64,000 nucleotides of DNA from Marinobacter salexigens (lineage in GTDB: Bacteria; Pseudomonadota; Gammaproteobacteria; Pseudomonadales; Oleiphilaceae). The translations under genes were made by a program, and so were the position numbers. Shown here piece after piece: positions 54,007-62,385 of this stretch (its first letter is position 1; the number at the start of each line of letters is the position of its first letter). Where the stretch lies: contig NZ_JAHKPV010000006.1 in assembly GCF_018860765.1 (NCBI RefSeq), positions 1-64,000 of the forward strand. Direction: 5' to 3'. The notes under the pieces were generated by a model. It had not been told where the DNA came from. It did not search any database and saw only the letters and a program-made list of their open reading frames with translations.

Positions 54007-54807
54007 ATGGCTCCTGAAAACCTACTCACTCTCGTCGCCCGCCTTGGCTATGCATCCAGAGGCATTGTCTACTTATTGATCGGCGGTCTTGCTACATTGG
54101 CGGCGGTTGATCAGGGCGGTAAAACCACCGGTAGCAAGGGGGCGCTAGCGCAATTATTAACGGCGCCCATGGGCAATGTGCTGTTGGGCACCTTAGCACT
54201 GGGCCTCATAAGTTATGCGTTATGGCGGTGCGTGCAAGCATTCACAGATACCGACCACCACGGAAAAAGCCCGAAGGGTCTTACAATTCGGGCCAGCTTA
54301 GCTATAAGCGCTGTCACCCACACGCTTCTTGCCGTATTCGCAATTAAGTTGATTTTTACGCTGGGCGGCAACGACTCAAGTGGCGGCTCCGCAGGCACCG
54401 CGAGCTGGCTAATGGCACAGCCTTATGGGCGGTGGTTAGTTGGAGCAGTTGGTGCAGTGATGATCTCCGCAGGTATGGCTCATGGTGTTAAAGGCGCAAA
54501 AGCACAGTTTGACCGTCACTTTGACATGCCACGTAACACTCAACGCTGGGCCTACCCTGTATGCCGATTCGGGCTAATGTCTCGCGGCTTGGTGTTCATG
54601 GCCACTGGCACGTTTTTTCTTATGGCTGCTTATCACCTCAACCCTGAAGAAGCCGGCGGCATAGCAGAGGTGTTCGATACGTTTCGCCAACAACCCTTCG
54701 GAACGCCACTGATGGCACTGGTCGCTGTCGGACTGTTCGCATTTGGCTCTTACAGCATACTGGAGGCATTTTACCGCCGCGTAAACCCAGCATCCGAGCT
54801 TAAATAA
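54007..54807 (+). CDS. DUF1206 family membrane protein
   Basis: A 266-residue inner-membrane protein with six hydrophobic helices forming three repeats: ARLGYASRGIVYLLIGGLA, ALGLISYALWRCVQAF and the later CRFGLMSRGLVFMATGTFF. The LGY.SRG..Y...G repeat is the DUF1206 signature. The ATG at 54007 is preferred over a TTG at 53983. Function is unknown. Confidence 0.85.
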   Translation: MAPENLLTLVARLGYASRGIVYLLIGGLATLAAVDQGGKTTGSKGALAQLLTAPMGNVLLGTLALGLISYALWRCVQAFTDTDHHGKSPKGLTIRASLAISAVTHTLLAVFAIKLIFTLGGNDSSGGSAGTASWLMAQPYGRWLVGAVGAVMISAGMAHGVKGAKAQFDRHFDMPRNTQRWAYPVCRFGLMSRGLVFMATGTFFLMAAYHLNPEEAGGIAEVFDTFRQQPFGTPLMALVAVGLFAFGSYSILEAFYRRVNPASELK

Positions 54808-54834
54808 CTCAGAGCTTGCTATCGGCAGGGGCAC

Positions 54835-55041
54835 TCACTTTTCCGGCGGAACCCAAATTGGAACATCCTCTGGCTTGGGTTCATTCCAGTCCCGGTGCAT
54901 AGAACTGCTTAGTGATTCTTCAAGCTTCATGAACAGCTCGCCATAGCGCGGGCTAAACTTAATGCCTTGCTCAATCTCCTTCCAAGCTTCGAATAACTCC
55001 GCCTCGTGGGCCTTCTCGTTTTGCACAAACGCCCAGGTCAT
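54835..55041 (-). CDS. small acidic protein coupled to the antiporter locus
   Basis: A 68-residue protein, MTWAFVQNEKAHEAELFEAW then a charged helical region and a Pro-rich end (PKPEDVPIWVPPEK). Its ATG directly follows the stop (TAA) of the antiporter frame, so it is translationally coupled. No family is recognised. Its fate may be tied to the decayed antiporter gene. Confidence 0.6.
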   Translation of the reverse strand: MTWAFVQNEKAHEAELFEAWKEIEQGIKFSPRYGELFMKLEESLSSSMHRDWNEPKPEDVPIWVPPEK

Positions 55042-56479
55042 TTACTTCGCTCGCATCGGGTGCACACCCATAGCCGTTAACGCATGGCCACCCAGTTCCA
55101 GAGCGGAATGGTAGGTCTCGCTCATAACATCGTCGGCACCCGCCTCCCTAAGCTGGTAGCTGTGGCCACGGTCAAAGGCGCGAGCCAGCACCCAAACACC
55201 CGGGAAAAACTTTTTCACATGCTCCACCATCTTTACCGAGCGGTCCCGATCATCAATCGCCACAACTAACAAGCGGGCCTTTTCGATGCCTGCTTTTTCC
55301 AACAGGTCGGGGCGGCTGGCATCGCCAAAAAAGCTCTTGATGTTGATTTGGCGAACGTTTTCGATCTGTTCGAGTTCGTGGTCTAGCACAACAATAGGAA
55401 TATTGTTCGCCCTTAGTAAGCGGCAAATTATCTGCCCAAACCGTCCTACCCCAGCCACAATAACTGGGCCTTGCTCATCAATGATGTCGGCGTCTCGCTC
55501 ATCGTTCTTCGAGCGCCGATAGCGGGGCAATACAACCCGGTCGTAAACAATAAACAGTAGAGGCGTGAGGAACATGGAGAGCGCAACAACCAACGATAGA
55601 ATCTGAGCGATTTCCGACGAAATCACATGGCTCTGAACGCTGTAGGTGAGTAACACAAAACCGAATTCGCCTGCCTGCGCCAAACCCAGCGTAAATAGCC
55701 AGCCGTTGCTGCTACGAATACCAAACAATCGGGCCAGACCCAGCAAAATCAAAGCCTTTACTGCAATCACGGCTAAACCCAGCGAAACAACAACGCTCCA
55801 CTCAGCCACCAACACCTCGAAGTTGATGCCTGCGCCCACGGTGATAAAAAATAGGCCGAGCAACAAACCCTTGAACGGCTCAATGTTGGCTTCTAGTTCA
55901 TGCCTGAATTCACTGTTGGCCAAAACCACACCGGCCAAAAAAGCACCCAACGCTGGGGAAAGATTCACCACACTCATCAGGGCAGCAATACCAATCACCA
56001 GCATCAACGCTGTGGCCGTGAACACCTCCCGTAGTCCCGACTTCACCACATAGCGGAACAGCGGTCGGCTCAGGTAATAACCGCCAACAATAACCGCAGC
56101 GACCGCACCCACCACTACCAAAGCATGAGCCCAGCCCGGTAGACCAGCAACAAGGCTAAGCCCTGCATCGGCAGGTGACTCAGCACCGCTACCACCCTTT
56201 AAGCCCGGCAACGCCAAGAGTGGAATCAAGGCGAGCATAGGGATAACTGCGATGTCCTGAAATAGCAGCACAGAAAAGACATTCCGCCATCACAACACCG
56301 AATTCGGCGAAGTGCTGAATAGTGCTGGCTTCCTGCCCAACAAGCCCCATGACTGGCCCGATCATAACGCCAGCGACTAGATAACCCAGCACGGAGCCCA
56401 AACCAAAGCGCTTCGCCAATGGCACTGCAATCACCGCAGCCGCGAGATAAATGAACGCCTGAATGAAATAGGTAGTCAT
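55042..56479 (-). pseudogene. KefB/KefC-type CPA2 antiporter with internal deletion and frameshift
   Basis: The 5' part (from the ATG at 56479) encodes MTTYFIQAFIYLAAAVIAVP, KRFGLGSVLGYLVAGVMIGP and HFAEFGVVM, the CPA2 N-terminus. The reading frame then shifts near 56280. The other frame resumes with SVLLFQDIAVIPMLALIPLL and continues through the remaining helices and a TrkA-N domain (VIVAGVGRFGQIICRLLRAN) to 55042. Intact KefB proteins have about 80 residues between these points (helices 3 to 5), so a deletion plus frameshift has removed them. A 409-residue product from a GTG at 56271 is conceivable but would lack the first half of the transport core. Confidence 0.85.
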
Positions 56480-56713
56480 ATAAACCAGAGCTCGATAGAT
56501 GTTGGGGAAGGCCATAAGTACATTATCTGCAACCAAGAGCACAAGCCGCGTTTGTAGTCAGATCCGGTTCAGCGAAAACGCAATAATGTGAAGATCACTA
56601 ATTGCCTAAGGATCACAAGGACGACGCCACAACCCAGAACTAAAGTGGGATAAGCTCATGATGTACTTTGCTTACGAGATCGGCCGCGCGTTGGTGATTG
56701 GTTTTGGTTAGGA

Positions 56714-58006
56714 TTAATCAGTTGAAAAAAAGCGGATATTGTTCGTACCCGAACTTTTGGCTGCATACATCGCCGTATCGGCATTTCTTATTAAATCAAC
56801 AGATGTGTGTCCACCAGCAGGATACGTGGCAATGCCAATGGACACTCCTATCTGAAGCTGGTCGCCAAGAATCTCTACTGGCTCATTAATCGAGCTAACA
56901 ATGCGGTTCGCCACTTGGGTGATTTCATCCTTTCCCTGCGGATTATTAAGAATGAAGATGAATTCGTCGCCACCTACGCGGGCCACTGTGTCCGATCTAC
57001 GCACCAGCGCCAGAAGCCGTTTCGCCACATTTTTTAATAGATCGTCTCCAACATAATGCCCCAACTGGTCATTAACCCGCTTAAACCCATCAAGATCCAG
57101 AAACATCAGTGCAAAGTGAGTCTGATCCCGTTTGGAATGTAGTAGCTGCTGGTCAATCCGATCCATCAACAGCGTGCGATTCGGTAAGTCGGTCAAAGCG
57201 TCGTGAAATGCCAGATGCTTAATATGCTCATCTTTACGCCAAAGCGCCGTAATATCACTGAACACTGATACGTAACGCTCTGGCATGCCAGAGTCATCAG
57301 GCACCATGTTGATTGTCATACGTTGTAAATAGAGCTCTCCGTCTTTACGACGATTCCAGATCTCCCCATGCCAACGGCCACAGGCCTCTATCTCTTCCCA
57401 CATAGCGGCATAAAATGGCTGATCATGCTGCTTGGATTGCAGAATGCGAGGGGTTTGTCCGACAGCCTCATCAGCTGTGTAGCCCGTAATTTCAGTAAAG
57501 CCAGGGTTAACCGATAGGATCGTCCCGCAGGTATCGGTGATCAGCACACCATCAAGTGTGTTCTCAAAAACACGCGCAGCTAGTTTGAGTTTCGCCTCAA
57601 TTTCCTTGAGAACGGTTACTTCATTGGCGTGAATGGAGAAGCCTCTGACCATACCATCAGCATCCACATCCGGAATGTAGTGCCCGATGATATGCCCAAC
57701 GCTTCCATCTGCTTTGTTTAGTGTGCGCTCAAAGCGCTGATACTCTCCTGCCAAAGCCCCGAGAATATGAGGCTCATTCAGTTCAAACAGTTCCTCGCTC
57801 ACCAAATCCTGAAACCGCATTCCTATAATTTTCTCGGGCGGTGTCCTAAACCATTGACTGTATGCTGCATTGGCGAAGCGACAGCGTAAATCTCTGCCCC
57901 AATATCCCATCATATTTGGCGCATCATCTATGATGGTTCTAATGAGCTGGTCGTTCCCTAAACTGACCGCATGTTCCTTTTGCCCTTTATCTTTTTTTAT
58001 ACTCAT
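56714..58006 (-). CDS. PAS-PAS diguanylate cyclase
   Basis: A 430-residue cytoplasmic protein synthesising cyclic di-GMP. PAS 1 (about 18-135, with NMMGYWGRDLRCRFANAAYS), PAS 2 (about 138-260, NTLDGVLITDTCGTILSVNP, GYTADEAVGQTPRILQS) and GGDEF (about 270-428). The catalytic RVGGDEF is intact near residue 345. No membrane helix and no EAL domain. The signal is unknown. It lies 7 bases after a short open frame that follows zapE. Confidence 0.92.
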   Translation of the reverse strand: MSIKKDKGQKEHAVSLGNDQLIRTIIDDAPNMMGYWGRDLRCRFANAAYSQWFRTPPEKIIGMRFQDLVSEELFELNEPHILGALAGEYQRFERTLNKADGSVGHIIGHYIPDVDADGMVRGFSIHANEVTVLKEIEAKLKLAARVFENTLDGVLITDTCGTILSVNPGFTEITGYTADEAVGQTPRILQSKQHDQPFYAAMWEEIEACGRWHGEIWNRRKDGELYLQRMTINMVPDDSGMPERYVSVFSDITALWRKDEHIKHLAFHDALTDLPNRTLLMDRIDQQLLHSKRDQTHFALMFLDLDGFKRVNDQLGHYVGDDLLKNVAKRLLALVRRSDTVARVGGDEFIFILNNPQGKDEITQVANRIVSSINEPVEILGDQLQIGVSIGIATYPAGGHTSVDLIRNADTAMYAAKSSGTNNIRFFSTD

Positions 58007-58012
58007 GAGCCA

Positions 58013-58126
58013 TTACTGGGCATAGTGTTCGAGCTCCGGGGATGAATCCTTGGCGATAACACGCTCGATGTGAGCTACAAATTTAGCACAATCTCGGGAA
58101 TTCTTAATGTAAATAGCATGCACCAA
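58013..58126 (-). CDS. possible short leader gene between zapE and the cyclase
   Basis: A 36-37 residue frame with TTG or GTG start, reading VHAIYIKNSRDCAKFVAHIE then RVIAKDSSPELEHYAQ. It begins just after the zapE stop and ends 6 bases before the cyclase ATG, so it bridges the two genes. The composition looks coding, with an amphipathic helix, but there is no ATG. It may be a leader peptide, the tail of a decayed gene, or chance. Confidence 0.3.
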   Translation of the reverse strand: MVHAIYIKNSRDCAKFVAHIERVIAKDSSPELEHYAQ

Positions 58127-58128
58127 GG

Positions 58129-59277
58129 CTAGTGACCTGTTTGGCCAAAGCGCTGCAACTGCATCTCCTGCAAGCGGCTCAAAGTGCGGCGGAAGGGAAA
58201 AGTCAGTGCGCCCACACTGTAGAGTTCACTCAACGGCACCGCAGCGTCGAGATAAAGTGGAATCCCACGGTCGTAACATTCATCCACCAGGGCAATAAAG
58301 CGGCGCGCGCCATCATCTAAGTGGGTCAATGCTGGTAACTGGCGATCTCCGGCCTCAACTCGAGTCACTCCATCTTCAGTGCCACGAGCGATGGCTTTTT
58401 GCTGCCCACCTCCGGCGAGCTGAGGAACTTCACTCAAAAACACATAGATAAAGCGATCACAAAGTTCTATAAAGTCCTGCGCCGCAAGCTTCTGCTCACA
58501 TAATTCTTCATAGCGGCACCAAAGCGCGAGTTTGCTACGTTGGACTACCCTGATATCACTGTGGCCCAAGCGAAGGGGCTCACTGTTTACCTGCTCATCC
58601 TCGCAAAGCAACTCCCCAAATACGGCTTCCAGCGCCTGCGGCTGGTCAACCCAATAACGCTGCTGGCGCTCGCCAGAGTGAAGCCGGTGATCCTGGCCAC
58701 CATCCACACTCACTACCTGCATATACTGTTTCAGAGCATCAATAGCAGGCAGTAGTCGTTCGCGATTAAAGCCGTCTTTGTACAAGTCATCCGGTGGCTG
58801 ATTAGACGTGGTCACCAGAACCAAGCCCTGAGCGAACAGCTGCTGAAAAAAGCCACCAAGCAACACGGCATCACCAATGTCACTGACGAACAACTCATCC
58901 AAACACAGCACCCGTGCTTCAGACGCCAACTCTCGCGCAAGCAAACCGAGCGAGTCTTCCTGCCCGGTTAACTGAAACAGCCGCCGGTGCACCCAACGCA
59001 TAAAATGATGAAAGTGCTGCCGACGCGCTGGCACGGTAAGCGACTGGTGAAAACGGTCCATCAACCAGGTTTTGCCACGACCAACAGGCCCCCAAAGATA
59101 GACACCCTTAATATCTGACTGCCCGGTTCGAAGTTGTTCGTAGCAGCGCTGCAAACACGTGGCCGCATGCTGTTGGGCGGGGTCGTCTTCAAAGCCGGAA
59201 GCTAGCGCGGCTTGATAGGCTTCGTAGGGAGGAAGTGAGCTAGTCACAGAGTTACTCGACACCATAGGAGGGTTCAA
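58129..59277 (-). CDS. zapE: cell division protein ZapE (AFG1-like ATPase)
   Basis: A 382-residue P-loop ATPase. Walker A GPVGRGKT (about 63-70), Walker B VLCLDELFVSD (about 117-127), sensor VTTSNQPPDDLYKDG near 155 and the C-terminal FPFRRTLSRLQEM. ZapE associates with FtsZ rings under stress in E. coli. Several Met near the start leave the N-terminus uncertain by a few residues. Confidence 0.92.
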   Translation of the reverse strand: MNPPMVSSNSVTSSLPPYEAYQAALASGFEDDPAQQHAATCLQRCYEQLRTGQSDIKGVYLWGPVGRGKTWLMDRFHQSLTVPARRQHFHHFMRWVHRRLFQLTGQEDSLGLLARELASEARVLCLDELFVSDIGDAVLLGGFFQQLFAQGLVLVTTSNQPPDDLYKDGFNRERLLPAIDALKQYMQVVSVDGGQDHRLHSGERQQRYWVDQPQALEAVFGELLCEDEQVNSEPLRLGHSDIRVVQRSKLALWCRYEELCEQKLAAQDFIELCDRFIYVFLSEVPQLAGGGQQKAIARGTEDGVTRVEAGDRQLPALTHLDDGARRFIALVDECYDRGIPLYLDAAVPLSELYSVGALTFPFRRTLSRLQEMQLQRFGQTGH

Positions 59278-59326
59278 TGACTATTTAAACATACTACAAG
59301 TTAATGCTCGATTTCAGAACTGGAAC

Positions 59327-59349
59327 CACCCGCCAGGGTCTGGCGGGTG
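59327..59349 (-). terminator. hairpin after the oleate hydratase gene
   Basis: CACCCGCCAG (59327-59336) and CTGGCGGGTG (59340-59349) pair perfectly around three bases, 16 bases downstream of the minus-strand stop. The T tract after it is weak. Confidence 0.6.
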
Positions 59350-59364
59350 ATTACCTGAATGCTC

Positions 59365-61383
59365 TTAGAGACGGTCGCGAAATTTGCCTAGCGCACTCTG
59401 GAGCCAGCCCTTGGCGTCGTCTAGCGTATGGTTGTCTTCGAGAAGACCGCGCACAGCCTGAAGCTGCTGTTCAAACAACCCCGGCTGTGGTTTTCCGCCC
59501 GCACTTCCGTCCGGATCACGCGGCAGTATATGCTGAAAATAGGTACCGCCAAGAATCCATTGCAGCAACCCTTCACCCGGGAAAGGTTCATCATTGTTTA
59601 AGGTGCGAGTGGCCTGAAGCAAGCGGCGAATATCGTACTGACCAGGGTAAATATCTGGTACCTGCTTCGCAATGTTGAGCAGACTGTACACGCCAATCCG
59701 GGCGGTTCGCACTGAACTTTCCAACGTGAAGACCACATCGTTATGGGTTTCAACAAACTGCCCCATAAACGCCAAGTTGGTGCAACCTTCAGGGACTACC
59801 TGAGGCCGGTCACCCTGTGCTCGCGGCATGAATTGCGCGGTAATATAGGGCATCAGTGCAATTCGAGTCTTTGTGGCTGCAAGAATTTCATCCAGATGAT
59901 CCAGTAACCCCAAGTGATAACACATCTCCGCAAGTATCTCGGCCCCGGTACACTCTGGCATGGGCTTGGGAACATAATCGCCAGGTTTGTCCATGAGCAG
60001 GGCATAAACCCATAAAACAATCACATCATCGGGTTGGTCAGGAAAATGTGGCTGACGGTTGCAGGTAAAGCTCATGAGCCAAGCAGAATCAGTGAACGTA
60101 ACAATCCCTCCCGTTGCAGTGAAACCAGAATAGGGATCGTTGACGGACAGCTCCTTCAGCTTATCCATCAAAGGCGAGGGCTTGCAGGTCAACGTTACGG
60201 ATTCCCAAGTCGAGCGCGGGATGTTGCCGCAGAACTTATCCGGGCGCCCAAACACCTCAGATTGCTCTGCGAGATTCCTCCAGAGCTGCCAGCCAGAGCC
60301 CGACTCAGCGCGGTCTTTGTCTATAAGCTCGGGCGCAGTGTCATCGTCACCGTATGCGGTGTCTTCGGTCATAGAGCCCGTTGTCACAAATACCAAATCG
60401 GTCTCGCTCACTTGAAGCGTTTTTTCACCCTCCTCACTCTGGCACTGGATTCCAGTAACGGTTCGACTACCAGCGCGTGTAACCATCTCAAGATTCTTCA
60501 CAATGGTGCCATACTCGGTATGCACGCCCTGATCTTTCAACCAGCCCATGAGAGGGCGAACAAAGCTGTCGTACTGGTTGTATTTCGGAAAGACCAGCGA
60601 TGTCATATCGTTGAGTCCGTCCATTAGGTGAAGAAAGCGGTGCATGTAGAGCTTCATCTCCAACACCGAATGCCAGTTCTGGAAAGCGAACATGGTTCGC
60701 CAAAACATATAGAAATTGCTGTTGAGAAATCCTTCGCTGAACCATTCTTCTACAGTGACATCATCCAAGTCTTCCTTGCGTGCCAGCAACAACTTCACTA
60801 TTTCAAGCTGTTGCAAGCGTGTCAGCCCCATGGTCGAAAAGTCCTTAACCTGACCCTGTTTTTCCAACAACCGAGCTTTCGATGAGTTCTTGTCCGCATC
60901 GTTCACAATGCGGTACTCGTCTAACACCGTAAAAGGCTTGGGCAATTCCAACGCCGGTATTTCCGAGAACACGTCCCAGAAATTCTGATAGGTCATCTCC
61001 ATTTCCCGACCACCGCGAACAAGATAGCCTTCTTCAGCATTTCCGGAACCGTCCAACGAGCCCCCTTCAACAGGCTGCTCTTCTAGAAAGACAATATTCT
61101 CTGCTGGCATGTGGCCATCGCGGATAAGAAAAAATGCAGCAGACAACCCTGCAATACCACTGCCAATGATAAATGCTCTGCGGTCCGCAATACCCTCGGT
61201 AGGCAACGGACGATTGTTAACATAGCTGCCATGAAGGTCCGCTGGCGGCAAAGATGTATCAATGCCGTTATGCAAGTGCTGTGCAGAGGCGTCTGGCGTC
61301 ACACTGACATTCTTTGCACGCAGCGCGTCAATATGGGCGTCGAGAGGCGATTTTAAGGCTTTACTGGCTTTTGGGTTAGGCAT
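59365..61383 (-). CDS. ohyA: oleate hydratase (FAD-dependent fatty acid hydratase)
   Basis: Adds water to the cis-9 double bond of unsaturated fatty acids, giving 10-hydroxy acids. The 672-residue protein shows the Rossmann start [20 protein letters not shown] (about 70-89), the hydratase motif [37 protein letters not shown] (catalytic Glu region, about 123-142), [20 protein letters not shown] and the C-terminal [20 protein letters not shown]. An N-terminal extension of about 50 residues lies before the FAD domain, as in several proteobacterial homologues. It is a single gene. Confidence 0.95.
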   Translation of the reverse strand: MPNPKASKALKSPLDAHIDALRAKNVSVTPDASAQHLHNGIDTSLPPADLHGSYVNNRPLPTEGIADRRAFIIGSGIAGLSAAFFLIRDGHMPAENIVFLEEQPVEGGSLDGSGNAEEGYLVRGGREMEMTYQNFWDVFSEIPALELPKPFTVLDEYRIVNDADKNSSKARLLEKQGQVKDFSTMGLTRLQQLEIVKLLLARKEDLDDVTVEEWFSEGFLNSNFYMFWRTMFAFQNWHSVLEMKLYMHRFLHLMDGLNDMTSLVFPKYNQYDSFVRPLMGWLKDQGVHTEYGTIVKNLEMVTRAGSRTVTGIQCQSEEGEKTLQVSETDLVFVTTGSMTEDTAYGDDDTAPELIDKDRAESGSGWQLWRNLAEQSEVFGRPDKFCGNIPRSTWESVTLTCKPSPLMDKLKELSVNDPYSGFTATGGIVTFTDSAWLMSFTCNRQPHFPDQPDDVIVLWVYALLMDKPGDYVPKPMPECTGAEILAEMCYHLGLLDHLDEILAATKTRIALMPYITAQFMPRAQGDRPQVVPEGCTNLAFMGQFVETHNDVVFTLESSVRTARIGVYSLLNIAKQVPDIYPGQYDIRRLLQATRTLNNDEPFPGEGLLQWILGGTYFQHILPRDPDGSAGGKPQPGLFEQQLQAVRGLLEDNHTLDDAKGWLQSALGKFRDRL

Positions 61384-61596
61384 TGCAGGTTCTCCTTGAC
61401 GAACGACGACTTAACCAAGTCTAAACCAAGTTCTAAGGTTGCTAATGATATGCATCAAACTAATTGCACGTGCCTGCAATTAACAATCATTCTGGCTTCG
61501 AGAAATGAATCACAGCAAACCACCCAAACCAAAACCACTTCCGGCGAAGGGTGTCTCGTTGAAGGCGACCTTCATCACGTGGTGTTAAGATCTTTT

Positions 61597-62244
61597 TTAA
61601 TCAGACTCTGCCATCTCCTGCAACGCTTGCACCAAAGTATCGGGCTCCTGAGCGCCGGAAATAAGATACTTCCCGTTAACAATAAATGCTGGAACAGCTG
61701 AGACGCCCGCCTTCTGATAAGTAGCCTCATCCTTGCGCACGGCAACAGCGTATTGGTCTGAATTCAGCACATCCCGGGCCTTTTTCACATCCAACCCAAG
61801 GGCGTCAACACACTCGAGGAGAACATCGTGCTCGGCCACGTTCTCAGCCCTGCCAAAATAGGCTTCAAACAATGCGTGCTTCAACTCCGTTTGGCATCCC
61901 TGCTCACCCGCCCATTTTACCAACCGGTGGGCATCAAAGGTATTACAGACAAGTCGCTCCTGAATCTTTTCAAAATTCAAGCCAAGCCCCTTTGCGATCG
62001 TCATCATCTGATCTTGAGTTACGCGCAGCTCTTCCTCGCTCCGGCCATATTTGCGCGCCAGAGCTGGCAAAATAGGCTCACCATCTCCGCTTTTATCCGG
62101 GTTTAACTCAAATGCATGCCACTGAACTGTAAATTCATAATTTGTCGACAACTGCTCCATTGCGAGCTTTAAACGAGCGTAGCCAATGGCACACCAAGGG
62201 CAAGCAATGTCGGAAACGATATCAATATGCATTTTATTCATCAT
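61597..62244 (-). CDS. FrnE-like DsbA-family oxidoreductase
   Basis: A 215-residue cytoplasmic thioredoxin-fold protein without signal peptide. CPWC at Cys15/Cys18 (SDIACPWCAIG), the helical insertion NTFDAHRLVKWAGEQG, and the cis-proline strand GVSAVPAFIVNGKYLISGAQ match the FrnE/DsbA group. The ATG at 62244 has AGGG 5 bases upstream; a second ATG follows immediately. Partner and substrate are unknown. Confidence 0.9.
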   Translation of the reverse strand: MMNKMHIDIVSDIACPWCAIGYARLKLAMEQLSTNYEFTVQWHAFELNPDKSGDGEPILPALARKYGRSEEELRVTQDQMMTIAKGLGLNFEKIQERLVCNTFDAHRLVKWAGEQGCQTELKHALFEAYFGRAENVAEHDVLLECVDALGLDVKKARDVLNSDQYAVAVRKDEATYQKAGVSAVPAFIVNGKYLISGAQEPDTLVQALQEMAESD

Positions 62245-62385
62245 AGGCCCTGCCATCTGTCAAATTCGTGGGAAACACCTGAACCATAAACAGGCTTCCC
62301 TCGTAATTTACTTGTACTTTGCACAAAAAGATCCAACACTCTTAAGGTAAAGATCAATCAATTTCGAGCCACAGCGAGCAGCATC

